A stretch of DNA of 64,000 nt from Geodermatophilus telluris (GCF_900102745.1 NZ_FMZF01000001.1:372001-436000); one strand, 5' to 3'; positions 9,958 to 18,638 are shown, numbered from the stretch's first letter. The notes: generated by a model from the sequence alone, not told the origin. Numbers and translations are program-made.

Positions 9958-10787
9958 ACCCAGTAGGAGACGCGAGAGCGGTAGCGGCGCATCACGAGCA
10001 TCGTGAAGGCCCAGCCGACCACCGTGATGGCGAGGACGACCACCCAGTACCGCAGCTGCTGGTCCTGGCCCAGCAGCGGGCGGCGGATGATCTCCACGAA
10101 GTGCAGGAAGGGGTTGAACTCGGCGAGCCGGGCCCGTTCGGCGATCGCGGGGTTCGGGCTGTTGATCAGGTCGTCGTAGACCCAGACGATCGGCGTCAGG
10201 AAGAAGGCCAGCTGCACGACGCTCTGCGTGATCGGCAGGATGTCGCGGAAGCGCGCGGTGATGACGCCGATGGCGAGGGAGGCCCAGGCGCCGTTGAGCG
10301 CCAGCAGCAGGAAGGCCGGGACCGCGGCGAGGACCGTCCACCGCAGCGGCTGGGGGAAGACCAGCAGCATGACCAGGTAGACGATCATGTTGTGCGCGAA
10401 GAACAGCGCCTGCCGCCACACCAGGCGGTAGACGTGCACCGACAGCGGCGCGGGCAGGTGCTTGATCAGCCCCTCGTTGGCGATGAAGACCTCGGAGCCC
10501 TCGGTGATGCAGCCGCTGACGAAGTTCCAGACGATGAAGCCGACGAGCACGTGCGGCAGGAACCGGGACAGCTCGATGTCGAACAGCCCCGAGTACAGGA
10601 TGCCCAGCGCGACGGCGGTGACCGCCATGCTGATGGTGATCCAGACCGGGCCGAGGACCGAGCGCCGGTAGCGCTGGCGGATGTCCTGCCAGCCGAGGTG
10701 CCCCCACAGGCTCCGCTGTCCCCAGCCGCGCTGCAGGTCGGCGACGGCCGCAGCGAGGGTCCGGCCGGCCGGTTGTGCGAGTGCCAC
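9954..10787 (-). CDS. wzm: ABC transporter permease Wzm (galactan export)
   Basis: 277 residues, ABC-2 type permease with about six membrane helices. The N-terminal cytoplasmic segment contains WGQRSLWGHLGWQDIRQRYR followed by SVLGPVWITISMAV, the classic start of polysaccharide-export permeases; later LIKHLPAPLSVHVYRLVWRQ is the coupling-helix region, and EFNPFLHFVEIIRRPLLG is conserved near the C-terminus. It pairs with the overlapping wzt. GTG at 10787 is chosen because TAGCGT lies 8 bases upstream; it gives a normal length. Together with Wzt it should move lipid-linked galactan across the membrane. Confidence 0.92.
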   Translation of the reverse strand: MALAQPAGRTLAAAVADLQRGWGQRSLWGHLGWQDIRQRYRRSVLGPVWITISMAVTAVALGILYSGLFDIELSRFLPHVLVGFIVWNFVSGCITEGSEVFIANEGLIKHLPAPLSVHVYRLVWRQALFFAHNMIVYLVMLLVFPQPLRWTVLAAVPAFLLLALNGAWASLAIGVITARFRDILPITQSVVQLAFFLTPIVWVYDDLINSPNPAIAERARLAEFNPFLHFVEIIRRPLLGQDQQLRYWVVVLAITVVGWAFTMLVMRRYRSRVSYWV

Positions 10788-10795
10788 GCTGGTCC

Positions 10796-10801
10796 ACGCT
10801 A
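10796..10801 (-). promoter_or_regulatory. -10 element (TAGCGT) of the leaderless wzm-wzt-glfT1 promoter
   Basis: TAGCGT on the minus strand ends 8 bases before GTG 10787. It faces the divergent promoter at 10917-10922; the 115 bases between them hold no gene. Confidence 0.55.
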
Positions 10802-10916
10802 CCTGCGCGGTCGGTGCGGGGCGGGTCGCGCTGGGGTCGGCGGGACCGGTGTGACTGCCGGTTCCAGGTGGACCGGACCGGCCCGTCGCAGGGGCTGGCG
10901 CGAGGACCGCCTGACG

Positions 10917-10922
10917 TACCGT
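10917..10922 (+). promoter_or_regulatory. -10 element (TACCGT) ahead of a short leader ORF
   Basis: TACCGT ends 7 bases before an ATG at 10930 that opens a 16-codon frame. The spacing is the leaderless spacing seen elsewhere, which suggests the leader ATG is the first codon of the mRNA. Confidence 0.5.
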
Positions 10923-10929
10923 GGCCGCG

Positions 10930-10980
10930 ATGTCCACCCGGCCGAGCGGCCGATCGCACAGTCTGGACCCTCCCCCGTGA
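10930..10980 (+). CDS. 16-residue leader peptide ORF coupled to the membrane protein gene
   Basis: ATG at 10930 opens MSTRPSGRSHSLDPPP and stops at TGA 10978-10980. That stop overlaps the GTG start of the large membrane protein as GTGA. The frame differs from the main gene, so it is not an extension of it. The main GTG has no Shine-Dalgarno (the preceding bases are CCCTCCCCC), so re-initiation after this peptide is a reasonable route to its translation. The PPP end could stall ribosomes. This is inferred from sequence layout only. Confidence 0.4.
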   Translation: MSTRPSGRSHSLDPPP

Positions 10981-12986
10981 CCCTGCACGACGTCCTCGTC
11001 CCCCTGGCCGGCCTCCTGGTCCTCACCGTCCCGGGACTGGTCGTCGCCGTGCTCGCCGGGCTGCGCCCCGGGACCTCCGTGGCCGTCGCCCCGCTGCTGA
11101 CCTACGGCATGGTGACGGCGACGGCGACCGCGGCGTCCTACGTCCCCCTGCCGTGGGAGCCGTGGACGCTGGTGCTGGTCACGGTCGTCACCGGCGCGGT
11201 CGTCGTCGGCCTGCGCGCGGTGACCCGACGGGACCTGCCCCTGCGCCGCCGCGTGGAGCTGGTGCGCCCGTCCCGCCCGGGCTGGCGGGACTGGGTCGTC
11301 GTCGGCGGCGTCCTCGCGGGTGGGGGCCTGGCGGCGGCCGTCTTCCGGGTCGGCTTCGGCGGCCTGGACGACCTCAACCAGGACTGGGACGCCGTCTTCC
11401 ACGGCAACGCGCTGCGGCTGATCGCCGACTCCGGCGACATCGCCCCGTCGGCCATGGCGCGGATCAACGACTGGGAGACGACGGACTTCTACTACCCGAA
11501 CACCTACCACGCGCTGGGCGCGACGATCCGCGACCTCACCGGCGCCTCGGTGTTCGAGGTCCTGAACAGCCAGACGATGCTGGTGTGCCTGGTCGCGGGC
11601 ATGGGCCTGGCCGGCCTGCTGCACCGGTTCGGCGCGCCGCTGGCCGTCACGGCCGTCACCCCCGTGCTGCTGGCCGGCTTCGCGCCCTTCCCCTACGACG
11701 TGCTGTGGCGCGGCCCGCTGCTCCCCTACGCCATCGGGGTGGCGCTGATCCCGGCGTTCGTCCTGCTGCTCGACGCGGTGCTCGCCGACCGCCGGGCGGC
11801 GACGACCCTGCTGGTGGCCCTGGGCGGGGCGGGCCTGCTCGGCCTGCACCCGAGCACCGCCCTGTCGGCGGCCCTGTTCGTGGTCGTCTACCTCGTCGCC
11901 CGCTGGTGGTCCGCGCCCAGCACCCTCCGCGGCGACCTGCTCGTCCTGCTGGGGGGTGGCGCGGCGGCGCTCCTGCTCGCCGTCCCGGCCGTCCTCGGTG
12001 CCGTCGCGACCAACGAGCGGGCGGTCGACATCGACTGGCCCGCGGTGGAGAGCCCCGGTCAGGCCGTCGGTGACCTGCTCTTCCTCAACCACTCGGCGCC
12101 GGCGCCGCAGTACTGGCTGGCGGCCCTGGTCGTCGTCGGCCTCCTGACGATCACCCGGGCCCGCTGGGTCTGGGCCTGGGCCGGCGGGGCGGCCATCGGC
12201 TTCGCGCTGTTCGTGGCCTCGGCGGCCTCCGACAACGAGCTCGTCGCCGACCTGACCCGCCCGTGGTGGAACGACCGGTGGCGGTTCGCGGCGCTGGCCG
12301 TGCTCGGCATGGCCCCCCTGGCCGCCCACGGCCTCGACGCCCTGGCCGCCGGCGCCCTCCGGGCGCTGCGGCGGCTCCCCGGTGCGGGCCGGGTGCGGCT
12401 GTCCCCGCAGGTCGCCGGCAGCGCCCTCGTCGCCGCCGGCCTGCTGCTCGTCGTCCTGGCCTCCAACGGGCTGTACGCCGACCGCAACGCCGAGCGCGTG
12501 GCCGAGAACCACCAGAACGACCACACGCTCGACGCGGACGAGATCGACGCCATGCAGTGGCTGGCGGACCACTCGACCGGGGGGACCGTCATGAACGACC
12601 CGAACGACGGGTCCGCCTACCTGTCGGCCGAGGCGGGCCTGCGGCCCCTCTTCGGCCACGTCGTCAACCCCGCCTTCATCTCCCGGGAGATGGGCCCGAC
12701 CCAGCAGCTGCTGCTCAGCCACTTCAACTGCCTGGACTCCGACCCGGAGGTCCGCGCGGCGATCGACGACCTCGACATCCGCTACGTCTTCCTCGGCAAC
12801 GGCTTCATGCGCGACTGGATGACCCGCATGCCCGGGCTGCGCGGCATCGACGCCTCGCCGTCGCTGCGGCTGGTGCACCGGGAGCCCGGCGTCCGCGTCT
12901 TCGAGGTCGACCTGACCGACACCCCGACCGAGCCGGTGGCCGCCTGCGAGACGTCGTCCGAGGACGGCGGGGGCCAGACCGGCTGA
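10977..12986 (+). CDS. Large polytopic membrane protein, GT-C-like (DUF6541-type)
   Basis: 669 residues with roughly 12-13 hydrophobic segments followed by a soluble C-terminal region of about 150 residues. After the first helices an exoplasmic loop reads FGGLDDLNQDWDAVFHGNAL, with acidic residues placed like the first-loop motif of GT-C glycosyltransferases, and YYPNTYHALGA is a further conserved-looking segment. I place it with actinobacterial DUF6541-like proteins; function is unproven, but a polyprenyl-sugar-dependent transferase or assembly factor is plausible beside the galactan exporter. GTG at 10977 overlaps the stop of a 16-codon leader. M. tuberculosis also carries a large membrane protein (Rv3779) next to its wzm/wzt genes; homology was not tested. 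Confidence 0.75.
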   Translation: MTLHDVLVPLAGLLVLTVPGLVVAVLAGLRPGTSVAVAPLLTYGMVTATATAASYVPLPWEPWTLVLVTVVTGAVVVGLRAVTRRDLPLRRRVELVRPSRPGWRDWVVVGGVLAGGGLAAAVFRVGFGGLDDLNQDWDAVFHGNALRLIADSGDIAPSAMARINDWETTDFYYPNTYHALGATIRDLTGASVFEVLNSQTMLVCLVAGMGLAGLLHRFGAPLAVTAVTPVLLAGFAPFPYDVLWRGPLLPYAIGVALIPAFVLLLDAVLADRRAATTLLVALGGAGLLGLHPSTALSAALFVVVYLVARWWSAPSTLRGDLLVLLGGGAAALLLAVPAVLGAVATNERAVDIDWPAVESPGQAVGDLLFLNHSAPAPQYWLAALVVVGLLTITRARWVWAWAGGAAIGFALFVASAASDNELVADLTRPWWNDRWRFAALAVLGMAPLAAHGLDALAAGALRALRRLPGAGRVRLSPQVAGSALVAAGLLLVVLASNGLYADRNAERVAENHQNDHTLDADEIDAMQWLADHSTGGTVMNDPNDGSAYLSAEAGLRPLFGHVVNPAFISREMGPTQQLLLSHFNCLDSDPEVRAAIDDLDIRYVFLGNGFMRDWMTRMPGLRGIDASPSLRLVHREPGVRVFEVDLTDTPTEPVAACETSSEDGGGQTG

Positions 12987-12997
12987 CGGCCGCACCC

Positions 12998-13041
12998 ACG
13001 GCAGCGGGCCCGCACCCCCCGGGGTGCGGGCCCGCTGCCGT
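12998..13041. terminator. Bidirectional terminator between convergent membrane protein and flippase genes
   Basis: Two 21-base arms (12998-13018 and 13021-13041) are perfect reverse complements separated by two bases, giving one of the strongest hairpins in the window between convergent stop codons at 12986 and 13049. Confidence 0.88.
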
Positions 13042-13048
13042 CCGGGGC

Positions 13049-14371
13049 TCAGGCCGCCGGAGCGCGCGACTCCGGCGCGGGCTCCGCGAGGAGCAGGCGG
13101 ACCATGCCGAAGCGCGAGCTCGCCTCGTGCGCCAGCAGCACGCCGACGGCGACGACCGCGGTCACCAGGACCATGCGGACCGGGGTGTCGCCGAACACCA
13201 GCAGCCCGACCGCCTGCGCGACCGCGGCCACGGCGACGACGCCGATGAGCCGGCGGTCACCGCGCGCCAGCGTGACCATGATGTGGACGTACACCAGCGC
13301 GAGCAGCGTCATGACGGCGGCCAGCGGGGCGGCCAGCGCGTAGGCGTCGGCGTAGGCCTCGCCGAACACGCCGACCACCAGCGACGACGGGGCCAGGAGG
13401 ACGACGAGGGCGACGGCGCCACCGGTGGCGAGGGTCGCGGCCAGGGTGAGCAGCGCCGGGCTGCGCACGCTGAGGCCGGCCGCCAGCCGGGCCGAGACCT
13501 TGGGCAGCAGCATGAGCGCGAGCGCCGAGGGCCCGTAGAGCGCGATCTTGCCCAGCAGCGCGGCCGAGGCGTAGAGGCCGGCCTCCGTGGGCTCGAGCGT
13601 CACCTTGGCGACGATGACGTCGAGGTTGGTCAGCGACGCGAACGCCACGAGCGCCACGAGCGCGGGGCGCAGGTTGAGCGCGACCCGCTGCGTCCGCGGC
13701 GCGGGCCGGCCACCGGTGCGCCCGAGCGCCAGGAACAGGCCGACGACGGTGGCCAGCACCAGGGCGCCGAGCGCGCCGACGACGCCGGCCACGGCCGCCA
13801 GCGGGACCAGCAGCACCGCGCGCAGGACGCCGAGCGGGCCGGCCAGGATGGCCCCGACCCGGCCGAAGTGCTCGCGGCCCTGGTGGATGCCCTGGCTCAC
13901 CTGCAGGGCCAGGCCGAGCACGATCCACAGCACGCCGGTCAGCCAGACGCCGACCGAGCCGAGCTCGAGGACCGCCACCGCCGCGGGCGTGCCCGCCACC
14001 AGGACGACGAACAGCCCGGCCTGCACGAGGGCCATCCGGCGGGTGACGAAGCGGATGAGGCCCTGCGCCTCGTCGGGGAGGCCGCGGGCGGTGAGCGCGG
14101 CGATCTCGCGGGCCAGCGCGGCCTGCACGCCGGTGGCCGGCATGAAGGCGATGGTGGCCAGGCCGGTCATCGCGCTGACCTCCGCGAACTCCGCGGGCGT
14201 GAGCGCGCGGGCGGCGAGGACGTAGTACAGGTAGTTGCCGAGGTGCCCGGCCACCGAGCAGACCAGCAGCAGCAGGCCGGAGCGGGCGGCCGGGGAGGCC
14301 AGCAGGCTCGCGACCCGGCCGCGCCGGGGTGTGGCAGCGGCGGTCCCGGTGTCGAGGGGTGACCCGCTCAC
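13049..14371 (-). CDS. Polysaccharide flippase, MOP/Wzx-like
   Basis: About 440 residues and 12-14 hydrophobic helices. N-terminal SGLLLLVCSVAGHLGNYLYY and ARALTPAEFAEVSAM resemble the opening of oligosaccharide flippases of the MATE/MOP superfamily, which translocate lipid-linked saccharides. It has no adjacent polymerase, so the cargo is unknown; the neighbouring galactan already has an ABC exporter. The start is ambiguous: GTG at 14371 overlaps the stop of a 6-codon ORF (GTGA), while an in-frame GTG at 14383 lies 11 bases from an AGGAAGG ribosome site. I prefer 14371 because the ribosome site is better spaced for the short ORF. Confidence 0.8.
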   Translation of the reverse strand: MSGSPLDTGTAAATPRRGRVASLLASPAARSGLLLLVCSVAGHLGNYLYYVLAARALTPAEFAEVSAMTGLATIAFMPATGVQAALAREIAALTARGLPDEAQGLIRFVTRRMALVQAGLFVVLVAGTPAAVAVLELGSVGVWLTGVLWIVLGLALQVSQGIHQGREHFGRVGAILAGPLGVLRAVLLVPLAAVAGVVGALGALVLATVVGLFLALGRTGGRPAPRTQRVALNLRPALVALVAFASLTNLDVIVAKVTLEPTEAGLYASAALLGKIALYGPSALALMLLPKVSARLAAGLSVRSPALLTLAATLATGGAVALVVLLAPSSLVVGVFGEAYADAYALAAPLAAVMTLLALVYVHIMVTLARGDRRLIGVVAVAAVAQAVGLLVFGDTPVRMVLVTAVVAVGVLLAHEASSRFGMVRLLLAEPAPESRAPAA

Positions 14372-14388
14372 GACTGGCGGCACGGCAT
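14368..14388 (-). CDS. Six-residue leader ORF coupled to the flippase gene
   Basis: ATG at 14388 opens MPCRQS and ends at TGA 14370-14368, overlapping the flippase GTG as GTGA. An AGGAAGG Shine-Dalgarno (complement of 14395-14401) lies 6 bases before this ATG, better placed for it than for either in-frame flippase start. It may serve only to bring ribosomes to the GTG. The rival reading is that the flippase begins at GTG 14383 and this ORF is accidental. Confidence 0.3.
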   Translation of the reverse strand: MPCRQS

Positions 14389-14495
14389 GTCGCGCCTTCC
14401 TCTCCGGGGCTGGGCCGTCGCGGGGAACGACCGGTTCGGGCCGGGGACACGACCACCCGAGCCACGCCCGCCCGGACGGGTCACGGCGTGCGTCG

Positions 14496-14533
14496 GGGGG
14501 CCCTCGCACTGTATCCCCGGTGCGAGGGCCCCC
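14496..14533 (-). terminator. Terminator downstream of the LGFP lysozyme-like gene
   Basis: Perfect 14-bp stem (14496-14509 with 14520-14533) and a 10-base loop, 14 bases after the LGFP gene stop and before the flippase gene on the same strand. It separates the two transcription units. Confidence 0.82.
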
Positions 14534-14547
14534 GCCGTGCCGCTCGG

Positions 14548-17500
14548 TCAGCCGACGGTGACCGTGGCGACGCCGTTGCGCTCCAGGACCCACCCGTGGG
14601 TGAAGTCGACGCGCCGGCCGCCGTCCGAGGGGTAGACGTCGCCGAGCGGGTCGCCGAGCTGGGCCGCGGACCGCACGTAGGCGTCCAGGATCACGTCGGT
14701 CGTCCGGCGCGGCCCGGTCGTGGCCGACCAGTAGAGCGTCGCGGTGCCGAACCGCTGCGCGGCGCCGGTCGCCGCGGGGCCCTCGTCGCCCAGCGGGGCG
14801 CCGAGCGGGCCGGTCATGCCGCCCGTGGCCTCCCAGTGGGCTCCGATGGCGCCCCGCACGACGTGCGCGCCACCGGCCGACGTCCACCAGACGCCGCCGG
14901 ACTGGAAGCGCTGACCGCGCCCCGTCCCCGCCGGCGCCTCGGCGCCGGTCGGGAAGCCGAGCGGGCCGGCCGGGCCGCCGGCGGCGAGGTAGGCCTGCCC
15001 GACGTCCCCGCGCACCGGCTGGGAGCCGGTCGTGGCCGACCAGTAGACGGTGCCGTTGGCGAAGCGCTGGGACGCGCCGGCGCCGACCGCGGTCTCGTCG
15101 CCCACGGGCGCGCCGAGCGGGCCGGTGGGCCCACCGCCGGCCTCCCACGCGGCGCCGATCGCCCCGCGGACCGGGTGTGCCCCGCCGGCGGTGGTCCACC
15201 AGATGCCGCCGGACTGGAAGCGCTGCGCCCGCACGGCACCCGACGTCGCCTCCGCGGCGACCGGGAAGCCCAGCGGGCCGGCCGGGCCGCCGGCGGCGTC
15301 GTAGGCCTGCGCGATCTCGCCGCGGACCACCTGGGAGCCGGTCGTGGCCGACCAGTGGATCGCGCCGTTGGCGAAGCGCTGGGACGCGCCGGCGCCGGCC
15401 GCGGTCTCGTCCCCGACGGGCGCACCGAGCGGGCCGGTCGGCCCGCCGGTCGCCTCCCATGCGCTGCCGATGCCGCCGCGCACCGGGTGTGCCCCGCCGG
15501 CGGTGGTCCACCAGATGCCGCCGGACTGGAAGCGCTGCTCCCGGACCGCGCCCACGGTGCGCTCGGGGGCGACCGGGAAGCCCAGCGGGCCGGCCGGGCC
15601 GCGGTTGTCCGCGTAGGCGCGGGCGAGGTCGCCCAGCACCGCCTGGGGGCCGGTGGCCGCCGACCAGTACACGTCGCCGTTGGCGAACCGCTGCGCCGCG
15701 CCGTTGCCGGCCGCGGTCTCGTCGCCGACCGGGGCGCCCAGCGCGCCGGTCAGGCCGCCGGCGGCCTCCCAGCCGGTGGCGATGCCGCCCCGTACCGGGT
15801 GCGCACCACCGGCCGCGGTCCACCAGATCGCGCCGGACTGGAACTGCTGCACCGTCGCCGGGCCGGCCGCGGTCTCGCCGGCCACCGGCATGCCGAGCGG
15901 CCCGTCGGGGCCGCGGGCGGCGGTGTACGCCCGGGCGATCTCGCCGCGGACCACCTGGGCTCCGGTGGCGGCGGACCAGTACAGGGTGCCGCTGGAGAAC
16001 CGCTGCGCGGCGCCGGGGCCGGCCGCCGTCTCGTCGGCGACCGGGGCGCCGAGCGGGCCGGTCAGCCCGCCCGCCGCCAGCCAGCCGGTGTAGAGGGCGC
16101 CGCGGACGACGCGGGCCCCGCCGTCGGCGGACCAGTGCACCAGGCCGCGCTGGAAGCGCTGCACCTGTGCGGACCCCTCGGGGACCTCCTCCGACGTGGG
16201 CAGGCCGAGGGCGCCGCCCTCGCCGCCGAGGGCCTGGTAGCGGGCGAGCACCGCGCCGCGCACCTGGACGGTGCCCGAGGTCAGCGCGTACAGCGAGCCG
16301 CCCTGGAAGTCCTGGGCCACGCCGGCGTCCCCCGCCAGGCTCCGGACGTCGGAGGTGGGCAGGCCCAGGGGACCCGCCGCGCCGCCGCGCTCGTCCCACC
16401 CGGTCGCCACCGGGCCGGTCACCGGGTGGCCGCCGGTCGACGCCGACCAGTGCACGGTGCCGCGCTGGAACGCCTGCACGACGCCGCCGGCCACCGGACC
16501 CGCGGCCTCCGGGCCGGTCGGGTAGCCGAGGGGGCCGGTGGCCCCGCCGGCCTTCTCCCAGGTGGGCAGCACCGCGCCCCGGACCGGCTGCGCGCCGGTG
16601 GCGTCGGAGTAGGCCACCACCCCCCGCTCGAAGCGCTGCAGGCTGCCGGACCGGTCGGACGCCGGCTGCTCGGGCGTGGTCGGGTAGCCCAGGGGGCCGG
16701 TGCCGCCGCCGGTGGCCTGCCACCGCGCCCGGATGGCCCCGCGGACGGGCGCGGCCCCGGTGGTGTCGGTGTAGAAGATCGTGCCGCCCTCGAACTCCTG
16801 CAGCGTGCCGATGCCGTCCCCGACCGGGCGCTCGTCGCTCGCCGGGAACCCGAGGACGCCGTTGTCCCGGCCCTCGCGGTCCCACGCGGCGAGCATCCCG
16901 CCGCGCACCGGCTGGGCGCCGGTGCCGGCGGTCCAGTAGATCCGGCCGCCGGTGAACAGCTGGTAGGCCCCGCCGGGCCGGCCGGTGGCGCCCTCGTCGG
17001 TGACCGGGTAGCCGAGCGGGCCGTTCTCCCGGCCGCGGGCGGCCCACGCGTCGTACAGCGCGCCGCGCAGCACGTGCGCGCCGGTCGCCGGGGTCCAGTA
17101 GATCGCTCCCCGGGCGAAGATCTGGTAGCAGCCGCCGGCGACCAGCCCGCACTGCACCGTGGTCGCGGGCGAGCCCAGCACGTCCGGCCCGGCGCGGTAG
17201 TAGGCGTCCGAGATCGCCGCGGCGCCCGGCTCGTGCGTCGAGCCGAACCAGTCGGTGTAGTAGCTGAAGAAGTTGCGGTTGCCGTAGGTGGAGCAGGCGT
17301 CACCCGTGCCGTAGCCGGCCCGCAGCGCGGCGGCGTTCGGCTGGTAGGGCGTGTACGTGTAGAGGCCGGCGGTCGCCTGGTTGTAGATGAACACCGACGA
17401 GCTGCCGCAGTCGCGGTTCGGGTTGTAGAGGACGGTGTTCCAGCGGCCGGGGAAGTAGTTGATCGGCCTGGCCGCGTACTCCTTGAACCGGTGCGCGGCG

Positions 17501-18042
17501 CTGTAGACCTGGTTGAAGAAGCCGTTGTAGGCGGGGTTGCACGGCGCGGTGTCGGGGCAGGCGAAGCCCATCGCCTCGCGGTAGCGGCGGGCGTAGAGGT
17601 TGCTGCCGCCGGAGTTGGTGACGAGCGACTGCTCCTTCTGCAGGGTCACCAGCAGCACGCGGGGGTTGATCCCGCAGGCCTGGCCCACCTTGCCGATGAT
17701 CGCGGCGGCCGTCTCCTGCGCCTGCCCGTCGTAGAACCCGCAGAACGCGTCCGCGGCCCGGTCGGGGGTGTCCTGCCGGTAGACCCGGAGGCAGGGGGTC
17801 CCGTCGGTGCCGGTCCGGCAGGCGGCGCCCTTCTGGTCGAGGAAGCGCTGCACGTCCGGCACCGGCATCGACCAGCCGTCGAAGAAGATCGCGTCGCTGA
17901 TGATGTCGCCGGCCCGGAACTGCGACAGGTCGGCCGCCTCCTCGAGGCGGTCGTCCCCCGACAGCAGGCCGGTCAGCAGGACGGCGACGAGGGCCAGCAG
18001 CCCCGCGGACGTCAGCAGGCGCAGCCGCCGCGGCCGCCTCAC
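14548..18042 (-). CDS. Secreted lysozyme-like protein with about 16 LGFP repeats
   Basis: 1164 residues. A membrane or signal segment at about 9-28, then a domain of about 250 residues with a lysozyme-superfamily look: GINPRVLLVTLQKEQSLV, with Glu137 in LQKEQ as candidate catalytic acid, and Cys pairs (CPDTAPC, DCGSSS). It ends at YYTDWFG. From about residue 295 on there are about 16 repeats of 52-54 residues of the LGFP type (G-P-L-G-x-P, then QRFxxGxxYWS, TGAxxVRG, AYxAxGG). The last nine alternate two subtypes. LGFP repeats are known from corynebacterial cell-wall proteins and thought to bind the wall envelope. GTG at 18042 overlaps the upstream lipoprotein stop (GTGA). Likely a wall-bound glycan-cleaving or glycan-binding protein; hydrolytic activity is inferred. 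Confidence 0.85.
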   Translation of the reverse strand: MRRPRRLRLLTSAGLLALVAVLLTGLLSGDDRLEEAADLSQFRAGDIISDAIFFDGWSMPVPDVQRFLDQKGAACRTGTDGTPCLRVYRQDTPDRAADAFCGFYDGQAQETAAAIIGKVGQACGINPRVLLVTLQKEQSLVTNSGGSNLYARRYREAMGFACPDTAPCNPAYNGFFNQVYSAAHRFKEYAARPINYFPGRWNTVLYNPNRDCGSSSVFIYNQATAGLYTYTPYQPNAAALRAGYGTGDACSTYGNRNFFSYYTDWFGSTHEPGAAAISDAYYRAGPDVLGSPATTVQCGLVAGGCYQIFARGAIYWTPATGAHVLRGALYDAWAARGRENGPLGYPVTDEGATGRPGGAYQLFTGGRIYWTAGTGAQPVRGGMLAAWDREGRDNGVLGFPASDERPVGDGIGTLQEFEGGTIFYTDTTGAAPVRGAIRARWQATGGGTGPLGYPTTPEQPASDRSGSLQRFERGVVAYSDATGAQPVRGAVLPTWEKAGGATGPLGYPTGPEAAGPVAGGVVQAFQRGTVHWSASTGGHPVTGPVATGWDERGGAAGPLGLPTSDVRSLAGDAGVAQDFQGGSLYALTSGTVQVRGAVLARYQALGGEGGALGLPTSEEVPEGSAQVQRFQRGLVHWSADGGARVVRGALYTGWLAAGGLTGPLGAPVADETAAGPGAAQRFSSGTLYWSAATGAQVVRGEIARAYTAARGPDGPLGMPVAGETAAGPATVQQFQSGAIWWTAAGGAHPVRGGIATGWEAAGGLTGALGAPVGDETAAGNGAAQRFANGDVYWSAATGPQAVLGDLARAYADNRGPAGPLGFPVAPERTVGAVREQRFQSGGIWWTTAGGAHPVRGGIGSAWEATGGPTGPLGAPVGDETAAGAGASQRFANGAIHWSATTGSQVVRGEIAQAYDAAGGPAGPLGFPVAAEATSGAVRAQRFQSGGIWWTTAGGAHPVRGAIGAAWEAGGGPTGPLGAPVGDETAVGAGASQRFANGTVYWSATTGSQPVRGDVGQAYLAAGGPAGPLGFPTGAEAPAGTGRGQRFQSGGVWWTSAGGAHVVRGAIGAHWEATGGMTGPLGAPLGDEGPAATGAAQRFGTATLYWSATTGPRRTTDVILDAYVRSAAQLGDPLGDVYPSDGGRRVDFTHGWVLERNGVATVTVG
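14650..16061 (-). repeat. Nine LGFP units arranged as a 312-bp two-unit repeat
   Basis: Units alternate between an A type (GAPVGDETA, RFANG, YWSATTG) and a B type (GFPVA, RFQSGGIWWT, GGAHPVRGG). Each unit is 156 bp here, so the A-B pair has a 312-bp period: the B-type segment with ccgggtgtgc begins at 15171 and again at 15483, exactly 312 apart, and the ATC codon of IGA recurs at 14845 and 15157. Neighbouring copies are near-identical over tens of bases, implying recent duplication of pairs. Confidence 0.88.
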
Positions 18043-18638
18043 GGGACCACGACCTGCACGTCGGCGCTGGACCCCGACGACGCGGCCGACCGGTAGTCCA
18101 GGCGCGCGGTCCAGGTGCCCGGGGAGAGCCGCTCGAGCGGCACGGAGAGCAGGCCGCACGAGGTCGTCTGCGCGTCGGCGACGGCGTCCCCCTCGACGGT
18201 GACGTCGCCGGCGCCGGAGCGGCTGAGCTCGAGCGTGCACCGCCCGCCGTCCTCGACCACGCCGGCGACGAAGCCGGCCACCTCGACGGCGCTGCTGCCC
18301 GGCTCGACGCCGGCGTAGGAGACGACGACGTCGACGTCGGAGGAGCCGGCGTCCTCGTCCGTGCCCGACCCGCGGGGCGGGTCGGTGGCGACGAAGGTGG
18401 GCTCGGCCTCGCCGTCCGCCGCGCCGTCGTCCGCGGTCCCGCCGTCGGCCGACGCGTCCGGCGCCGGCACCGTCCCCGTCGTCCCGGCGTCGGCGGCCGC
18501 CGAGCTGCTCGACGGCGTCGTCGTCCCGGTGGCCGCCTCCGTGTCGGCCGGCCCCGAGCACGCGGCGAGCGGGCCGAGCAGGAGGGCGGCCGAGACGGTC
18601 CACGCCGCCCGGCGCACCGCGGTGCGGGCGGCGCTCAC
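18039..18638 (-). CDS. Secreted lipoprotein of unknown function between two LGFP genes
   Basis: 199 residues. Signal peptide with lipobox LGPLAAC, lipidated Cys27 predicted. Then a Thr/Ser/Ala/Asp-rich linker (about 28-95) and a domain of about 100 residues with two cysteines (GRCTLEL and TTSCGLL) likely forming a disulfide, ending SADVQVVVP. No family recognised. GTG at 18638 overlaps the upstream amidase stop (GTGA) and its own stop overlaps the downstream lysozyme-like gene (GTGA), so the three are translated as a set. The small beta-rich domain and its position suggest an accessory factor for the two wall hydrolase-like partners; this is inference. Confidence 0.85.
   Translation of the reverse strand: MSAARTAVRRAAWTVSAALLLGPLAACSGPADTEAATGTTTPSSSSAAADAGTTGTVPAPDASADGGTADDGAADGEAEPTFVATDPPRGSGTDEDAGSSDVDVVVSYAGVEPGSSAVEVAGFVAGVVEDGGRCTLELSRSGAGDVTVEGDAVADAQTTSCGLLSVPLERLSPGTWTARLDYRSAASSGSSADVQVVVP

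Noticed and set aside
14548..18042. Regular direct repeats that could suggest a CRISPR-like array.
   Set aside because: Repeats stay in one reading frame, are 156 bp long and encode LGFP units; there are no unique spacers or cas genes.
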